Counted from the first letter of the stretch, positions 51,556 to 60,892 are shown. The stretch: 64,000 bases of DNA from Oerskovia merdavium (GCF_014836755.1 NZ_JACSQF010000013.1:51059-115058), one strand, 5' to 3'. Notes: generated from the sequence alone by a model not told the origin. Made by a program: numbers and translations.

Positions 51556-52557
51556 GTGACCGTGCCCCCCACACCTCCCGTCCCGCCGCTCGTCGCCTGG
51601 TCCACGCCCCTGCGCACCCGTTTCCGGGGCCTGGACGTCCGGGACGGGCTGCTCGTGCACGGAGAGGCCGGGTGGGCCGAGTTCTCGCCCTTCTGGGAGT
51701 ACGACGACGCCGAGTCGGCCGCGTGGTTGCGCGCGGCCCGGGAGGCCGCGCACCTCGGGTGGCCCGCACCCGTGCGTTCGAGCGTGCCCGTCAACGTCAC
51801 GGTCCCGGCGACGGACCCGCAGCGCGCGCACGGCATCGTCCTGGCCTCCGACGGCTGCCGGACCGCCAAGGTCAAGGTCGCCCAGCGCGGGCCCGACGGG
51901 CGGGTCGAGCCCGTCGACCAGGAGATCGCGCGCCTCGAGGCCGTCCGGGACGCGCTCGGGCCGGGCGGGCGCATCCGCGTCGACGCCAACGGTGCCTGGT
52001 CGCTGGACGAGGCCCTGCACCGGATCCCGCTGCTCGACCGTGCGGCCGGTGGCCTCGAGTACGTCGAGCAGCCCTGCGCGAGCGTCCCCGAGCTCGCGGC
52101 CGTTCGGCGCGCGGTGTCCGTCCCGGTCGCGGCCGACGAGTCGATCCGCCGCGCAGAGGACCCGTTCGAGGTCCTGCGCGCCGACGCCGCGGACGTCGTG
52201 GTCCTCAAGGTCCAGCCGCTCGGAGGTGTCAGGGCCTGCCTCGACCTCGCCGAGCAGGTCGGGCTCCCCGTCGTGGTGTCCTCGGCCCTCGAGAGCTCGG
52301 TGGGCCTCGCGGCGGGCCTGGCGCTCGCGGCCGCCCTGCCGGACCTCCCGTACGCGTGCGGCCTCGCGACGTCCCAGCTCCTGGCTCACGACGTGGTCGA
52401 CGAGCCGCTCCTGCCCGTGGGCGGTGAGATCACGGTGCGCCGCCCCGAGCCCTCGGCCCGGGCGCTCGCGCGTGCCGTCGCGGACCCGGCCACCGGTGCG
52501 CGCTGGACCGCCCGGTACGAGCGCGTCGGCGCCCTCCTCGACGGAGCGGCAGCATGA
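51556..52557 (+). CDS. menC: o-Succinylbenzoate synthase
   Basis: MenC dehydrates SHCHC to o-succinylbenzoate. The 333-residue enolase-superfamily enzyme has the KxK catalytic lysine motif AKVKVAQRG (about residues 107-115), metal ligands in RVDANGAWSLDEAL (Asp about 142), EYVEQPC (Glu about 171) and VAADESIR (Asp about 194), and the second catalytic Lys in VVLKVQPLGG (about 218). GTG start eight bases after GGAG. Its stop overlaps the menD ATG (ATGA). Confidence 0.93.
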   Translation: MTVPPTPPVPPLVAWSTPLRTRFRGLDVRDGLLVHGEAGWAEFSPFWEYDDAESAAWLRAAREAAHLGWPAPVRSSVPVNVTVPATDPQRAHGIVLASDGCRTAKVKVAQRGPDGRVEPVDQEIARLEAVRDALGPGGRIRVDANGAWSLDEALHRIPLLDRAAGGLEYVEQPCASVPELAAVRRAVSVPVAADESIRRAEDPFEVLRADAADVVVLKVQPLGGVRACLDLAEQVGLPVVVSSALESSVGLAAGLALAAALPDLPYACGLATSQLLAHDVVDEPLLPVGGEITVRRPEPSARALARAVADPATGARWTARYERVGALLDGAAA

Positions 52558-54368
52558 CCGGCGACCAGCCCGTCCTCCCGCCCGCCCTGGTCGCGGCCCG
52601 GGAGATCGTGGAGAGCCTGGTCGCCGACGGGGTGACGGACGTCGTGCTGTCGCCCGGGTCGCGCAGCGCGGCGCTCGCATACGCGCTCGACGCGGCCGAC
52701 GCGGCCGGCCGGCTGACCCTGCACGTGCGGATCGACGAGCGCACCGCGGCCTTCCTCGCGCTCGGCCTCTCGCGCGGGTCCGCCATCACCGAGGGCCGGG
52801 ACCTGCGTCCGGTGGCCGTGGTCACGACCTCGGGCACGGCGGCCGCCAACCTGCACCCCGCGGTGCTCGAGGCCCACCACACCGGGGTGCCGCTCGTCCT
52901 GGTCACCGCCGACCGTCCGCACGAGCTGCGCGGCACGGGCGCCAACCAGACGACGGACCAGGTCGGCCTCTACGGGGGAGCAGTGCGCCACGCCGTCGAC
53001 GTCCCGGCTCCCGACGGCCGCCCGGGCGAGACCCGCGACCTCCGCGCGGTCCTGGTGCGGGCGCTCGCGGCCGCGCGCGGGACACGGTCCCGGTACCCCG
53101 GCCCGGTCCACCTGAACGTCGCGTTCCGTGAGCCCCTCGCCCCCTCGGCGGCGCTCGCGGGCCTGCTGTCCGCAGGGCCGGGCGAGGCATCGGGCGAGAC
53201 GCGCGCCGACGCACGCCGGACCGTCGTGGAGGCGGTGACCGACGACGTCGGGCCGTACCCGCTCGATCCCGGCCCCGCGACCGTGCTCGTCGCCGGCGAC
53301 GGGGCGGGGGACGACGCGCGGCGCATCGCCGAGGCACGCGGCTGGCCCCTGCTCGCCGAGGCCTCGTCAGGAGCCGCGGCCGGGACGCACGCGGTCGCTG
53401 CGCACCGGATCGTCCTGGGAGCCCTCGGCAGCCGCGTCGAGCGCGTCGTGGTCATGGGCCGCCCGACGCTCTCGCGCCCCGTCCAGCAGCTCCTCGGGCG
53501 AGAGGACGTCGAGGTGCTCGTCGTCGCGCCCGGCGCGGCACCCTGGCCCGACGCGGCCCGGTCGGCGAGCGCCGTCCTGCCCGGCGTCCCGGCCGGGTGG
53601 TGGACCGAGCCGACGGGGGACCGGGCCTGGCTCGACGCGTGGCGGGGAGCGGGGGAGGCGGCGCGCAAGGTCGTCGCCGCCCACGCCTCGGCACCCGGCC
53701 CGACGACGGCGCTCGCCGTGGCGGCGGCCGTCGCCGACGCGAGCGGGCCGGGTGACGTGCTCGTGGTCGGCTCGAGCAACCCCGTGCGCGACCTGGACCT
53801 GGTCGCCGACTGGGACGTCGCACCGCTCGTGCTGGCCAACCGCGGCCTCGCGGGCATCGACGGGACGGTCTCGACCGCGACCGGCGTCGCCCACGTCGCT
53901 GCGCGCGCCGGGCGCCGCACGCGCGCGCTCGTCGGTGACCTCACCTTCCTGCACGACGCGGGCGGGCTCCTGCGCGGGCCCCTCGAGCCGTCCGTGGACC
54001 TCCAGGTCGTGGTCGTCAACGACGACGGCGGCTCGATCTTCGCGACCCTCGAGTACGGCGCGCTCGCCGAGCAGGAACCCTCGACGAGCCCCACGTTCGA
54101 GCGGGTCTTCGCGACCCCGCACGGGGCCGACCTCGCGGCGCTGTGCGCGGGCTACGGCGTGCGGCACCGGCTGGTGGCCGACGTCGAGGGGCTGCGCGAG
54201 GCGCTCGCGGGACGCCCCCAGGGCGTCGAGGTGCTCGAGGTCCGCGTCGCGCGCGGCTCGCGCCGGACCGACGGCACCCGCCTCGCGGACGAGGTGCGGG
54301 AAGCGGTCCTGCGGGCGGTGCCCACGGGGTTCGCACCGAGCGCCCCGGAGCGGCACGGGGTCGCCTGA
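52554..54368 (+). CDS. menD: SEPHCHC synthase
   Basis: MenD adds succinic semialdehyde (from 2-oxoglutarate) to isochorismate, using thiamine diphosphate. The 604-residue protein has the N-terminal SPGSRSAALAYALDAAD (about 33-49), VTTSGTAAANLHPAVLEA with nearby catalytic Glu, ADRPHELRGTGANQTTDQ (about 120-137), and the ThDP/Mg motif GDLTFLHDAGGLL through NDDGGSIF (about 461-493). Translationally coupled to menC. Length agrees with actinobacterial MenD (550-600). Confidence 0.94.
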   Translation: MTGDQPVLPPALVAAREIVESLVADGVTDVVLSPGSRSAALAYALDAADAAGRLTLHVRIDERTAAFLALGLSRGSAITEGRDLRPVAVVTTSGTAAANLHPAVLEAHHTGVPLVLVTADRPHELRGTGANQTTDQVGLYGGAVRHAVDVPAPDGRPGETRDLRAVLVRALAAARGTRSRYPGPVHLNVAFREPLAPSAALAGLLSAGPGEASGETRADARRTVVEAVTDDVGPYPLDPGPATVLVAGDGAGDDARRIAEARGWPLLAEASSGAAAGTHAVAAHRIVLGALGSRVERVVVMGRPTLSRPVQQLLGREDVEVLVVAPGAAPWPDAARSASAVLPGVPAGWWTEPTGDRAWLDAWRGAGEAARKVVAAHASAPGPTTALAVAAAVADASGPGDVLVVGSSNPVRDLDLVADWDVAPLVLANRGLAGIDGTVSTATGVAHVAARAGRRTRALVGDLTFLHDAGGLLRGPLEPSVDLQVVVVNDDGGSIFATLEYGALAEQEPSTSPTFERVFATPHGADLAALCAGYGVRHRLVADVEGLREALAGRPQGVEVLEVRVARGSRRTDGTRLADEVREAVLRAVPTGFAPSAPERHGVA

Positions 54369-54482
54369 GAAGGCTCCCAGCCGTCGTCGGGAACTCGCAG
54401 CAAACTCACAGGATCGTTCAAGCAGCGTTTCAGCGCCCGGGTGTGAAGTAGTCCTCAGAAAGAACCGAGGAGGGAACACCCC

Positions 54483-56108
54483 ATGACCGAGAACACCCCG
54501 CAGTCGAACGTCCCCCAGCCCGAGGCTCCCCGCGACGGCGACACGCAGCGCATCGACGCGCAGGCCACGCAGCAGCTGCCCGTGACGCCCGAGGCGCCCG
54601 CCGCCCCGCAGACGCCCACCCCGCAGGCGCAGCCCACGCAGCAGTTCGCCGCGCCGCACCCGGCTCCCGTGCCCGCGCCGCCGGCGCCGCACGCCGCGCC
54701 CGCTCAGCAGGCACCGCACGCCGCACCCGCTCAGCACGGGGCCCAGCCCCCGTACGGTGCGCCCACGAGCACCGCGTACTCCGCAGCGGGCATGCCGCCC
54801 GCCCCGGTCGCGACCGAGGCAGCGCCCGCCGCTCCGAAGAAGAGCAAGACGTGGATCCCCGTGGTCGGCGCGGCCGCCGCGGCGGCCGTCCTCGCGAGCG
54901 CCGGGACCGCCGGCCTGCTCAGCGTGCTCGACGGATCGGGCACCGCGCCCAGCTCGCTGGCCTCGATCGGTGAGAACAAGGAGAACTCCACGGTCCCCGT
55001 GGCGAGCTCGACGTCGGAGAACCCGGACTGGCAGGCCGTGACGAGCGCCGTCGCGCCGTCCGTCGTCTCGATCCAGGTCACCACGGCTTCGGGCGGTGGC
55101 GAGGGCTCGGGTGTCGTGATCGACACCGACGGCCACGTCCTGACGAACAACCACGTCGTCGAGGGCGCGCAGGACGACACCGTCCAGGTGACCCTGAGCG
55201 ACGGACGCCTCTACGAGGCCAAGATCGTCGGGCTCGACCCGACGACCGACCTCGCGGTCGTCAAGCTGGTCGACCCGCCGAGCAACCTCACCCCCGCGTC
55301 GTTCGGCGACTCCGACGACGTCACGGTCGGCGAGTCCGTCCTGGCCGTCGGGAACCCGCTGGGCCTCGCGAACACCGCCACGACGGGCATCGTCTCCGCG
55401 CTCGACCGCCCGGTCGCCGCGTCGGGCTCCGACGGTGGCAGCACCGTGGTCACCAACGCGATCCAGATCGACGCCGCGATCAACCCGGGCAACTCCGGTG
55501 GCCCGCTGTTCAACGCGCAGGGCGAGGTCATCGGCATCACCTCGTCGATCGCGACGACGTCGAGCCAGTCCGGCTCGATCGGCCTGGGCTTCGCCATCCC
55601 GGTGAACCTCGCGAAGAACATCAGCGCGCAGCTCATCGAGAGCGGCACGGCCGAGCACGCCTTCCTGGGCGTGAGCATGACCGACGCGACGGCCACGGCC
55701 GACGGCGTCACGCGCCGCGGCGCCGAGGTCAAGGAGGTCTCGGACGGCTCCCCGGCCGCCGAGGCCGGCATCAAGGCCGGTGACGTGATCGTCGCGATCG
55801 ACGGTGACGCCGTGAGCGGTGCCGAGTCGCTGACCGGGTTCGTGCGCGAGCGCGCGACCGGCGACGTCGCGAAGCTCACGGTCGTCCGCGACGGCAAGGC
55901 GATCGACGTCGACGTGACGCTCGCCGCCAAGCCGACCGAGACGAGCACCGACTCGGGCTCGGGTTCCGAGCAGGGCTCTGGCGGTCAGGACGGTTCGGGT
56001 CAGGTCCCGGGCTCGGGTCAGGTCCCGGGCAACAGCCAGGACGGGTCCGACCAGACGAACCCGAACAACGTGCCCAACCCCTTCGACTGGTTCAACGGTC
56101 AGGGCTGA
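54483..56108 (+). CDS. HtrA/DegP-like membrane serine protease with PDZ domain
   Basis: An S1C-type quality-control protease acting outside the membrane. The 541-residue protein has a long Pro/Ala/Gln-rich cytoplasmic part (about 1-118, with repeated PHAAPAQ units), one helix (WIPVVGAAAAAAVLASAGTAGLL, in part, about 123-143), then a trypsin domain with His in LTNNHVVEGA (about 225), Asp in DPTTDLAVVKL (about 257) and Ser in GNSGGPLFN (about 339), and a PDZ domain (about 385-480). The tail repeats GSGQVPGSGQVPG. It follows menD by 114 bp and probably has its own promoter. Confidence 0.9.
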   Translation: MTENTPQSNVPQPEAPRDGDTQRIDAQATQQLPVTPEAPAAPQTPTPQAQPTQQFAAPHPAPVPAPPAPHAAPAQQAPHAAPAQHGAQPPYGAPTSTAYSAAGMPPAPVATEAAPAAPKKSKTWIPVVGAAAAAAVLASAGTAGLLSVLDGSGTAPSSLASIGENKENSTVPVASSTSENPDWQAVTSAVAPSVVSIQVTTASGGGEGSGVVIDTDGHVLTNNHVVEGAQDDTVQVTLSDGRLYEAKIVGLDPTTDLAVVKLVDPPSNLTPASFGDSDDVTVGESVLAVGNPLGLANTATTGIVSALDRPVAASGSDGGSTVVTNAIQIDAAINPGNSGGPLFNAQGEVIGITSSIATTSSQSGSIGLGFAIPVNLAKNISAQLIESGTAEHAFLGVSMTDATATADGVTRRGAEVKEVSDGSPAAEAGIKAGDVIVAIDGDAVSGAESLTGFVRERATGDVAKLTVVRDGKAIDVDVTLAAKPTETSTDSGSGSEQGSGGQDGSGQVPGSGQVPGNSQDGSDQTNPNNVPNPFDWFNGQG

Positions 56109-56286
56109 GCACACCACAGGCCGGACCCGGCGGTACCGGCTGCACCGGTGGGGACCTCCCCCTGTGCCCACCGACGTGAGCCGGTGCCGCTGCGGTCCTT
56201 CACGGTCCCGCCGGGACGCGTCCCCCGTGACCGGCGAGACCGAGCCGAGGCGAGGCCCTGTTCCCCTGCAGGTGCCCCTCGGCACC

Positions 56287-56326
56287 GACGCCCGGTTCGT
56301 GCGGTTCCCCGCACGGACCGGGCGTC
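56287..56326. terminator. Strong bidirectional terminator
   Basis: An 18-bp stem with one T-G wobble and a TTCC loop (left arm GACGCCCGGTTCGTGCGG) lies between convergent htrA-like and GNAT genes. Confidence 0.88.
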
Positions 56327-56344
56327 GTCGTGCCTGGGGAAGGA

Positions 56345-56899
56345 TCAGTCGCGGACCGGCAGGGCCTCGTCGGCGTCGCTCGCGGGCACGGCCGGGCCGT
56401 CCCAGGGCGAGGTGAGCACGGGGTCGGCGTCGAGCAGGTCGAGCGCCTTGGTGGAGCGGACCTCGGTCGTGACGAACCCGAGCTCCTCGGCGGTCTCGCG
56501 GGGAAGGACGTCGGCGAGCGTGACGCGCGTCGCGCGCTGCTCCTGGCCCCACGCCTGGACCGCGCCGATCAGCTCGGCCGCGACCAGGCCCTGGTCGGCC
56601 TCGGGGACGAGCGCGATCTCGTCGATCTCGACGACCGCGCCGTTCCCGCTGAAGGTCAGGCGCTGGCTCGCGAGCAGGTAGCCGACGACCCCCGTGGCGT
56701 CCTGGGCGACCAGCAGGAGGGTGTCGAGCGCGCGCAGCAGGGGGCCCACGACGCGGTCGTACGTCGCCCGGTCCGGCGCGTCGGGCTGCAGGCGGAGCAC
56801 CAGGAGCCAGAGGTCCTCGCGGTCCGCGGTCGTGGCGCGGCGCACGGTGACGTCGCGCTGCGTGGGATCCAGAGTCATCGTCATCGTCGCATCGGGCAC
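56345..56899 (-). CDS. GNAT-family N-acetyltransferase
   Basis: A 184-residue acetyltransferase fold: VRRATTADREDLWLLV (strand 1/helix 1, about residues 18-33), VVGYLLASQRLTF, VVEIDEIALVPEADQGLVAAELI (acetyl-CoA strand and following helix, about 88-110) and ETAEELGFV near 134, followed by a 45-residue C-terminal extension. The acceptor substrate is unknown. The GTG start at 56899 lies 7 bases after a TTAAAT hexamer (56912-56907 on the minus strand), so the mRNA may be leaderless; ATGs at 56884 and 56878 are alternatives. Confidence 0.78.
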   Translation of the reverse strand: MPDATMTMTLDPTQRDVTVRRATTADREDLWLLVLRLQPDAPDRATYDRVVGPLLRALDTLLLVAQDATGVVGYLLASQRLTFSGNGAVVEIDEIALVPEADQGLVAAELIGAVQAWGQEQRATRVTLADVLPRETAEELGFVTTEVRSTKALDLLDADPVLTSPWDGPAVPASDADEALPVRD

Positions 56900-56906
56900 C
56901 GGGCGA

Positions 56907-56912
56907 ATTTAA
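56907..56912 (-). promoter_or_regulatory. Candidate -10 element of the GNAT gene
   Basis: TTAAAT on the minus strand, in a rare AT-rich patch, with 7 bases to the GTG start. No good -35 hexamer is visible. The remaining 130 bp up to menF hold no recognisable gene. Confidence 0.45.
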
Positions 56913-57045
56913 CAGGCCGACCTGGGCGTTGTCCGGAGATGTCCGTCGAACGGGCTATACGTCGCGTAACTCACCAAAACCACCAGGAGAGTTGCAGAGA
57001 TCGGGCTCTGCCAGGGGTGGCGTGCGTGCGGTCGATCGGCTCGTC

Positions 57046-58458
57046 TCAGTCCTCGAGCGCGTACCGCATGGGCTCGAGCTTGGCCTCGGACTCGGCGAGC
57101 TCGGCCCCCGGGTCGGAGGCGGCGACGATCCCGCAGCCGGCGAAGAGGCGCACCCGGTGCGGGTCCTGCGGCGACAGCTCCGCCGAGCGCAGCGCGATGC
57201 CCCACTCGCCGTCGCCGTCCGCGCCGAACCACCCGACAGGGGCCGCGTAGCGGGCGCGGTCCATGCCCTCGATCTCGCGGATGAGGTCGCGCGCCGCGAG
57301 CGTCGGGGTGCCGCACACGGCGGCCGACGGGTGCAGCGCGGCTGCGAGCGCGAGGCTCGTCGGCGCGGGGGACCCGCCCGTCCCGGCCGCGAGCACGCCC
57401 GTGACGTCGGAGGCCAGGTGCAGGACGTTGGGCAGGTGCAGCACGAACGGTGCGTCGGGCACGTTCATCGACGAGCAGAACGGGGCGAGCGCGTCGGCGA
57501 CCGAGGCCACGGCGTACTCGTGCTCCTCGAGGTCCTTGGACGAGCGGGCGAGGTGCGCGGCACGCAGCAGCGAGTCGTCGTCGGCCTCGGCCCCGCCCGA
57601 GCGGCGGATGGTCCCCGCGAGCACGCGCGAGGTCACGAGCCCCTTCTCGCTGCGCACGAGCAGCTCGGGGGTCGCGCCGACCATGCCGTCCACCGAGAAG
57701 GTCCAGCACGCGTCGTAGGCGACCGCGAGGCGACGGAGCATCCAGCGGGGGTCCACGGGGTGCTCGGCCGTGGCCAGGACGTCGCGCGCGAGCACGACCT
57801 TCTCGAGGTCGCCGCGCCGGATGCGCTCGACGCCCTCGGCGACCACCGCGGTCCAGTCCTCGGCGCTCAGCGAGCCGTCCACGGTCGTGACCACGCCCGG
57901 CCCGGCCACGGGCTCGCGGCGAGCAGGGTCGAGGACGGACGCGACGTCGTCGGGCAGGGCGTCGCCCTGGGTGATGCTCGTGACCCAGGCCGTGCCCTCG
58001 GGCCCGCCCCGGCGCCCGACGACGACGCGGGGCACCACGATCGTCCCGCCCGGGCGGGCGTCCCCGGCCGTGCCGGACGCGTCGTCGAACGCGAACGAGC
58101 CGAACGCGACCAGGCCGGAGCCGGGCAGGTCCACCTCGTCGTGCACGACGGCGGCACCCAGCACCTCCTGCCAGGCCGCCTCGGCGTCGGCGAACCGCCC
58201 GGGACCCCACGCCTCGAGGCGCAGCGCCTCGCCCCACCCCACGATCCCGTCGCCGCGTCGCACCCAGGCCAGGGGGCGCGCGTCGGGCAGGAGGTCGAGC
58301 AGGGCCGTCAGGTCGCCCGGCAGCCCGTCGGGCAGGCGGGTCGTCCGCACGACCAGGCGGGGGGAGGCCAGGAAGTCGGCGGACCCGGGGCGAGGGGACT
58401 CCGTGTCGGGGGCGCCGAGGTCGTCGGCGTCCCTGCGGGGGTGAGCGTGCGCAGTCAT
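57046..58458 (-). CDS. menF: Isochorismate synthase
   Basis: MenF converts chorismate to isochorismate, the first committed step to menaquinone. The 470-residue chorismate-binding enzyme has its catalytic half at the C-terminus: KVVLARDVLATAEHPVDP (in part, about 220-237), GATPELLVR (about 261-269), VLAGTIRRSGG, SSKDLEEHEYAV, LHPSAAVCGTPT (about 371-382) and RLFAGCGIVAASDPGAELAE with EAKLEPM near the end. A siderophore or salicylate role is unlikely because the other men genes surround it. It diverges from menG with only 32 bp between the start codons. Confidence 0.93.
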   Translation of the reverse strand: MTAHAHPRRDADDLGAPDTESPRPGSADFLASPRLVVRTTRLPDGLPGDLTALLDLLPDARPLAWVRRGDGIVGWGEALRLEAWGPGRFADAEAAWQEVLGAAVVHDEVDLPGSGLVAFGSFAFDDASGTAGDARPGGTIVVPRVVVGRRGGPEGTAWVTSITQGDALPDDVASVLDPARREPVAGPGVVTTVDGSLSAEDWTAVVAEGVERIRRGDLEKVVLARDVLATAEHPVDPRWMLRRLAVAYDACWTFSVDGMVGATPELLVRSEKGLVTSRVLAGTIRRSGGAEADDDSLLRAAHLARSSKDLEEHEYAVASVADALAPFCSSMNVPDAPFVLHLPNVLHLASDVTGVLAAGTGGSPAPTSLALAAALHPSAAVCGTPTLAARDLIREIEGMDRARYAAPVGWFGADGDGEWGIALRSAELSPQDPHRVRLFAGCGIVAASDPGAELAESEAKLEPMRYALED

Positions 58459-58490
58459 CGCCTCCAGCGTAGGCGTGAAACGATGGGCTC

Positions 58491-59186
58491 ATGTCGCGAG
58501 CAAGCCTGGACAAGAAGCCCACCGAGGTCGCCTCGATGTTCGACGGGATCGCCTCCCGCTACGACCTCACCAACGACGTCATCTCGCTGGGGCAGGACCG
58601 GAGGTGGCGCAAGCAGACGGTCGACGCCGTCGCTGCGCTGCCCGGAGAGCGGGTCCTGGACCTCGCGGCCGGCACCGGCACGTCGAGCGAGCCGTTCGCG
58701 GACGAGGGCGTCGAGGTCGTGCCGTGCGACTTCTCGGTCGGGATGCTCCAGGTGGGCAAGCGCCGGCGCCCGGACCTGCCGTTCGTCGCGGGGGACGCCA
58801 CGGCGCTGCCCTTCGCCGACGCGTCGTTCGACGCCGTGACCATCTCGTTCGGCCTGCGCAACGTCGTGGACACCGACGCCGCGCTGCGCGAGATGCTGCG
58901 TGTGACACGCCCGGGCGGCCGGATCGTCATCTGCGAGTTCTCCCGCCCCACGTGGAAGCCCTTCCGCGCGCTCTACACGGGCGTCTTCATGAAGATGCTG
59001 CCCGTCATGGCGGGGCTCGTGACCAAGGAGAAGAGCTCGTACGAGTACCTCGTCGAGTCGATCCAGGACTGGCCCGCGCAGGCCGACCTGGCGCACCTCA
59101 TGATCGACGCCGGGTGGGAGGGTGCCGCCTACCGGAACCTCAGCGGCGGCCTCGTCGCGCTGCACCGGGCCGTGCGCCCCGCCTGA
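58491..59186 (+). CDS. menG: Demethylmenaquinone methyltransferase
   Basis: MenG (UbiE family) carries out the final SAM-dependent methylation of demethylmenaquinone. The 231-residue protein begins with the family motif [17 protein letters not shown] (about residues 13-29), has the SAM site [15 protein letters not shown] (about 55-69), [32 protein letters not shown] (in part, about 101-124) and [10 protein letters not shown] (about 149-158). Start ATG 32 bp from the divergent menF start; no clear ribosome-binding site fits this short gap. Confidence 0.94.
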   Translation: MSRASLDKKPTEVASMFDGIASRYDLTNDVISLGQDRRWRKQTVDAVAALPGERVLDLAAGTGTSSEPFADEGVEVVPCDFSVGMLQVGKRRRPDLPFVAGDATALPFADASFDAVTISFGLRNVVDTDAALREMLRVTRPGGRIVICEFSRPTWKPFRALYTGVFMKMLPVMAGLVTKEKSSYEYLVESIQDWPAQADLAHLMIDAGWEGAAYRNLSGGLVALHRAVRPA

Positions 59187-59376
59187 GCGAGGTCTTCGCC
59201 CCGGCGGTCGCGCTCGGGTCCGTCGCGGCCCGTGGCCCGTGCCCCGCGGCGCACCGTGCGTGGTGCGCGCGGGCGGGGCGCGGCGCGTCGGGCGCCTGAC
59301 CTGCCGGTTCGGCCGCGAGGGAAGGGTTGCCTTGCTACACATCCGCCCGCGTCTGTGACTAGAGTGGCGATGTCCA

Positions 59377-59394
59377 TTGTGAGCGACTTCACAA
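59377..59394. promoter_or_regulatory. Rex-type (or CRP-type) operator before menJ-nuo
   Basis: TTGTGAGCGACTTCACAA. The actinobacterial Rex site is TTGTGAA-N4-TTCACAA; this site matches 13 of the 14 defined bases. It also contains TGTGA-N6-TCACA, the CRP/GlxR consensus. It lies 46-63 bp before the menJ start and just after a TAGAGT hexamer (59360-59365) that could be a -10. Confidence 0.7.
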
Positions 59395-59439
59395 GGGGCT
59401 TTCCGAGGTGTGTTCGAGCTTGCCGAGCGAGGTGAGAAC

Positions 59440-60741
59440 GTGCGTAGCAGGAGTGATGACGCGGACGTCATCGTCATCGGCGCGGGCCCGGCAGGGGCCA
59501 CGGCGGCGCACTACTGTGCCTCCGCGGGCCTCAACGTCCTCCTCCTCGAGAAGGCCTCGTTCCCGCGCGACAAGATCTGCGGCGACGGACTGACGCCGCG
59601 GGCGGTGGGCGAGCTCGTCCGCATGGGCGTCCCCACGCGCGCCGAGGACGGCTGGATCCGCAACAAGGGTCTGCGGGTCGTCGCGAGCGGACGCTCGTGG
59701 GAGCTGCCCTGGCCCGAGCTCAAGGCCTACCCGTCCTACGGCCTCGCCCGCTCACGCATGAACCTCGACCAGACGCTCGCCGAGCACGCGCAGCGCACGG
59801 GCGCCAAGCTGCTCGAGCGCACCAACGTGACCGGCCCGCTCCTCGACGAGCGCACGGGCCGCGTCGTGGGCGTCACGGCACGCCCGCTCGACGAGAACGG
59901 GCGCCGCGCCGGGGACGAGCACGAGCTGCGCGCCCCTGTCGTCATCGCCGCGGACGGCGTCTCGTCCCGCTTCGCGCTCGCCCTGGGGCTCGAGAAGCGC
60001 GAGGACCGGCCCATGGGCGTCGCGGTGCGGACCTACTTCAAGACCCCGCGCCACGACGACGCCTGGATGGAGTCCCACCTCGAGCTCTGGGACGGGCCGG
60101 CCGGGAAGTCGAACCTCCTACCCGGCTACGGGTGGATCTTCGCGCTCGGCGACGGCACCGCGAACGTGGGCCTCGGCTCGGTCAACTCGACCCCGGCACG
60201 GCAGTCGGCCGCGAACGTGGACTACAAGGACCTGTTCGCCCGGTGGATGGCCAACGCGCCCGCCGAGTGGGAGTTCACCCCGGAGAACCAGACCGGACCC
60301 GTGCGCGGGGCGGCCCTGCCCATGGGCTTCAACCGCAAGCCCCTCTACTCGCGCGGCGTGGTGCTGGTCGGAGACTCGGGCGGCATGGTCAGCCCGTTCA
60401 ACGGCGAGGGCATCGCCTACGCCATGCAGGCCGCGCGCGTCGCGGCGGACGTCGTGGCGCAGTCGCGTGCCCGGAGCACCGACGCCGCCCGCGAGCGCAC
60501 GCTCGCGACCTACCCCGAGATCATGCGCCGCGACCTGGGCGGGTACTACACGCTCGGCCGGTACTTCGTGCGCCTCATCGAGCACCCCGAGATCATGCGG
60601 CTGTGCACCCGGTACGGGCTGCCGCGGCCGCTCGTCATGCGCTTCGTCCTCAAGCTGTTGTCCGACTGTTACGAACCACGTGGTGGCGACGTCGTCGACC
60701 GGGTCATCGCGGGACTGACGAGGGTGGTGCCATCGGCATGA
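59440..60741 (+). CDS. Geranylgeranyl-reductase-family flavoprotein, probably menaquinone reductase MenJ
   Basis: Proteins of this group partially saturate the isoprenoid tail of menaquinone (MenJ in mycobacteria) or reduce other prenyl lipids. The 433-residue protein has the FAD motif DVIVIGAGPAGATAAHYCA (about residues 8-26), the family signature KICGDGLTPRAV (about 46-57), a second FAD site VLVGDSGGMVSPFNGEGIAYAM (in part, about 308-329) and a helical C-terminus. GTG 59440 has GAGGTGAG at good distance; GTG 59410 would add ten residues. It lies between menG and the complex I operon. Confidence 0.85.
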   Translation: MRSRSDDADVIVIGAGPAGATAAHYCASAGLNVLLLEKASFPRDKICGDGLTPRAVGELVRMGVPTRAEDGWIRNKGLRVVASGRSWELPWPELKAYPSYGLARSRMNLDQTLAEHAQRTGAKLLERTNVTGPLLDERTGRVVGVTARPLDENGRRAGDEHELRAPVVIAADGVSSRFALALGLEKREDRPMGVAVRTYFKTPRHDDAWMESHLELWDGPAGKSNLLPGYGWIFALGDGTANVGLGSVNSTPARQSAANVDYKDLFARWMANAPAEWEFTPENQTGPVRGAALPMGFNRKPLYSRGVVLVGDSGGMVSPFNGEGIAYAMQAARVAADVVAQSRARSTDAARERTLATYPEIMRRDLGGYYTLGRYFVRLIEHPEIMRLCTRYGLPRPLVMRFVLKLLSDCYEPRGGDVVDRVIAGLTRVVPSA

Positions 60742-60892
60742 GAAACCTTGGTGAGGCGGCAAAGAGGCCGTCACCGCTGTTCACGCAGTCACCACCCCTA
60801 CCCCCGTCAGACCCGGGTGCCCGCAGCTTCGCGCGGACGCCCGGCGGCAGCACTCCCGACATGCCCCAGCGCGCCCCCCGGAGAGCAGACCG

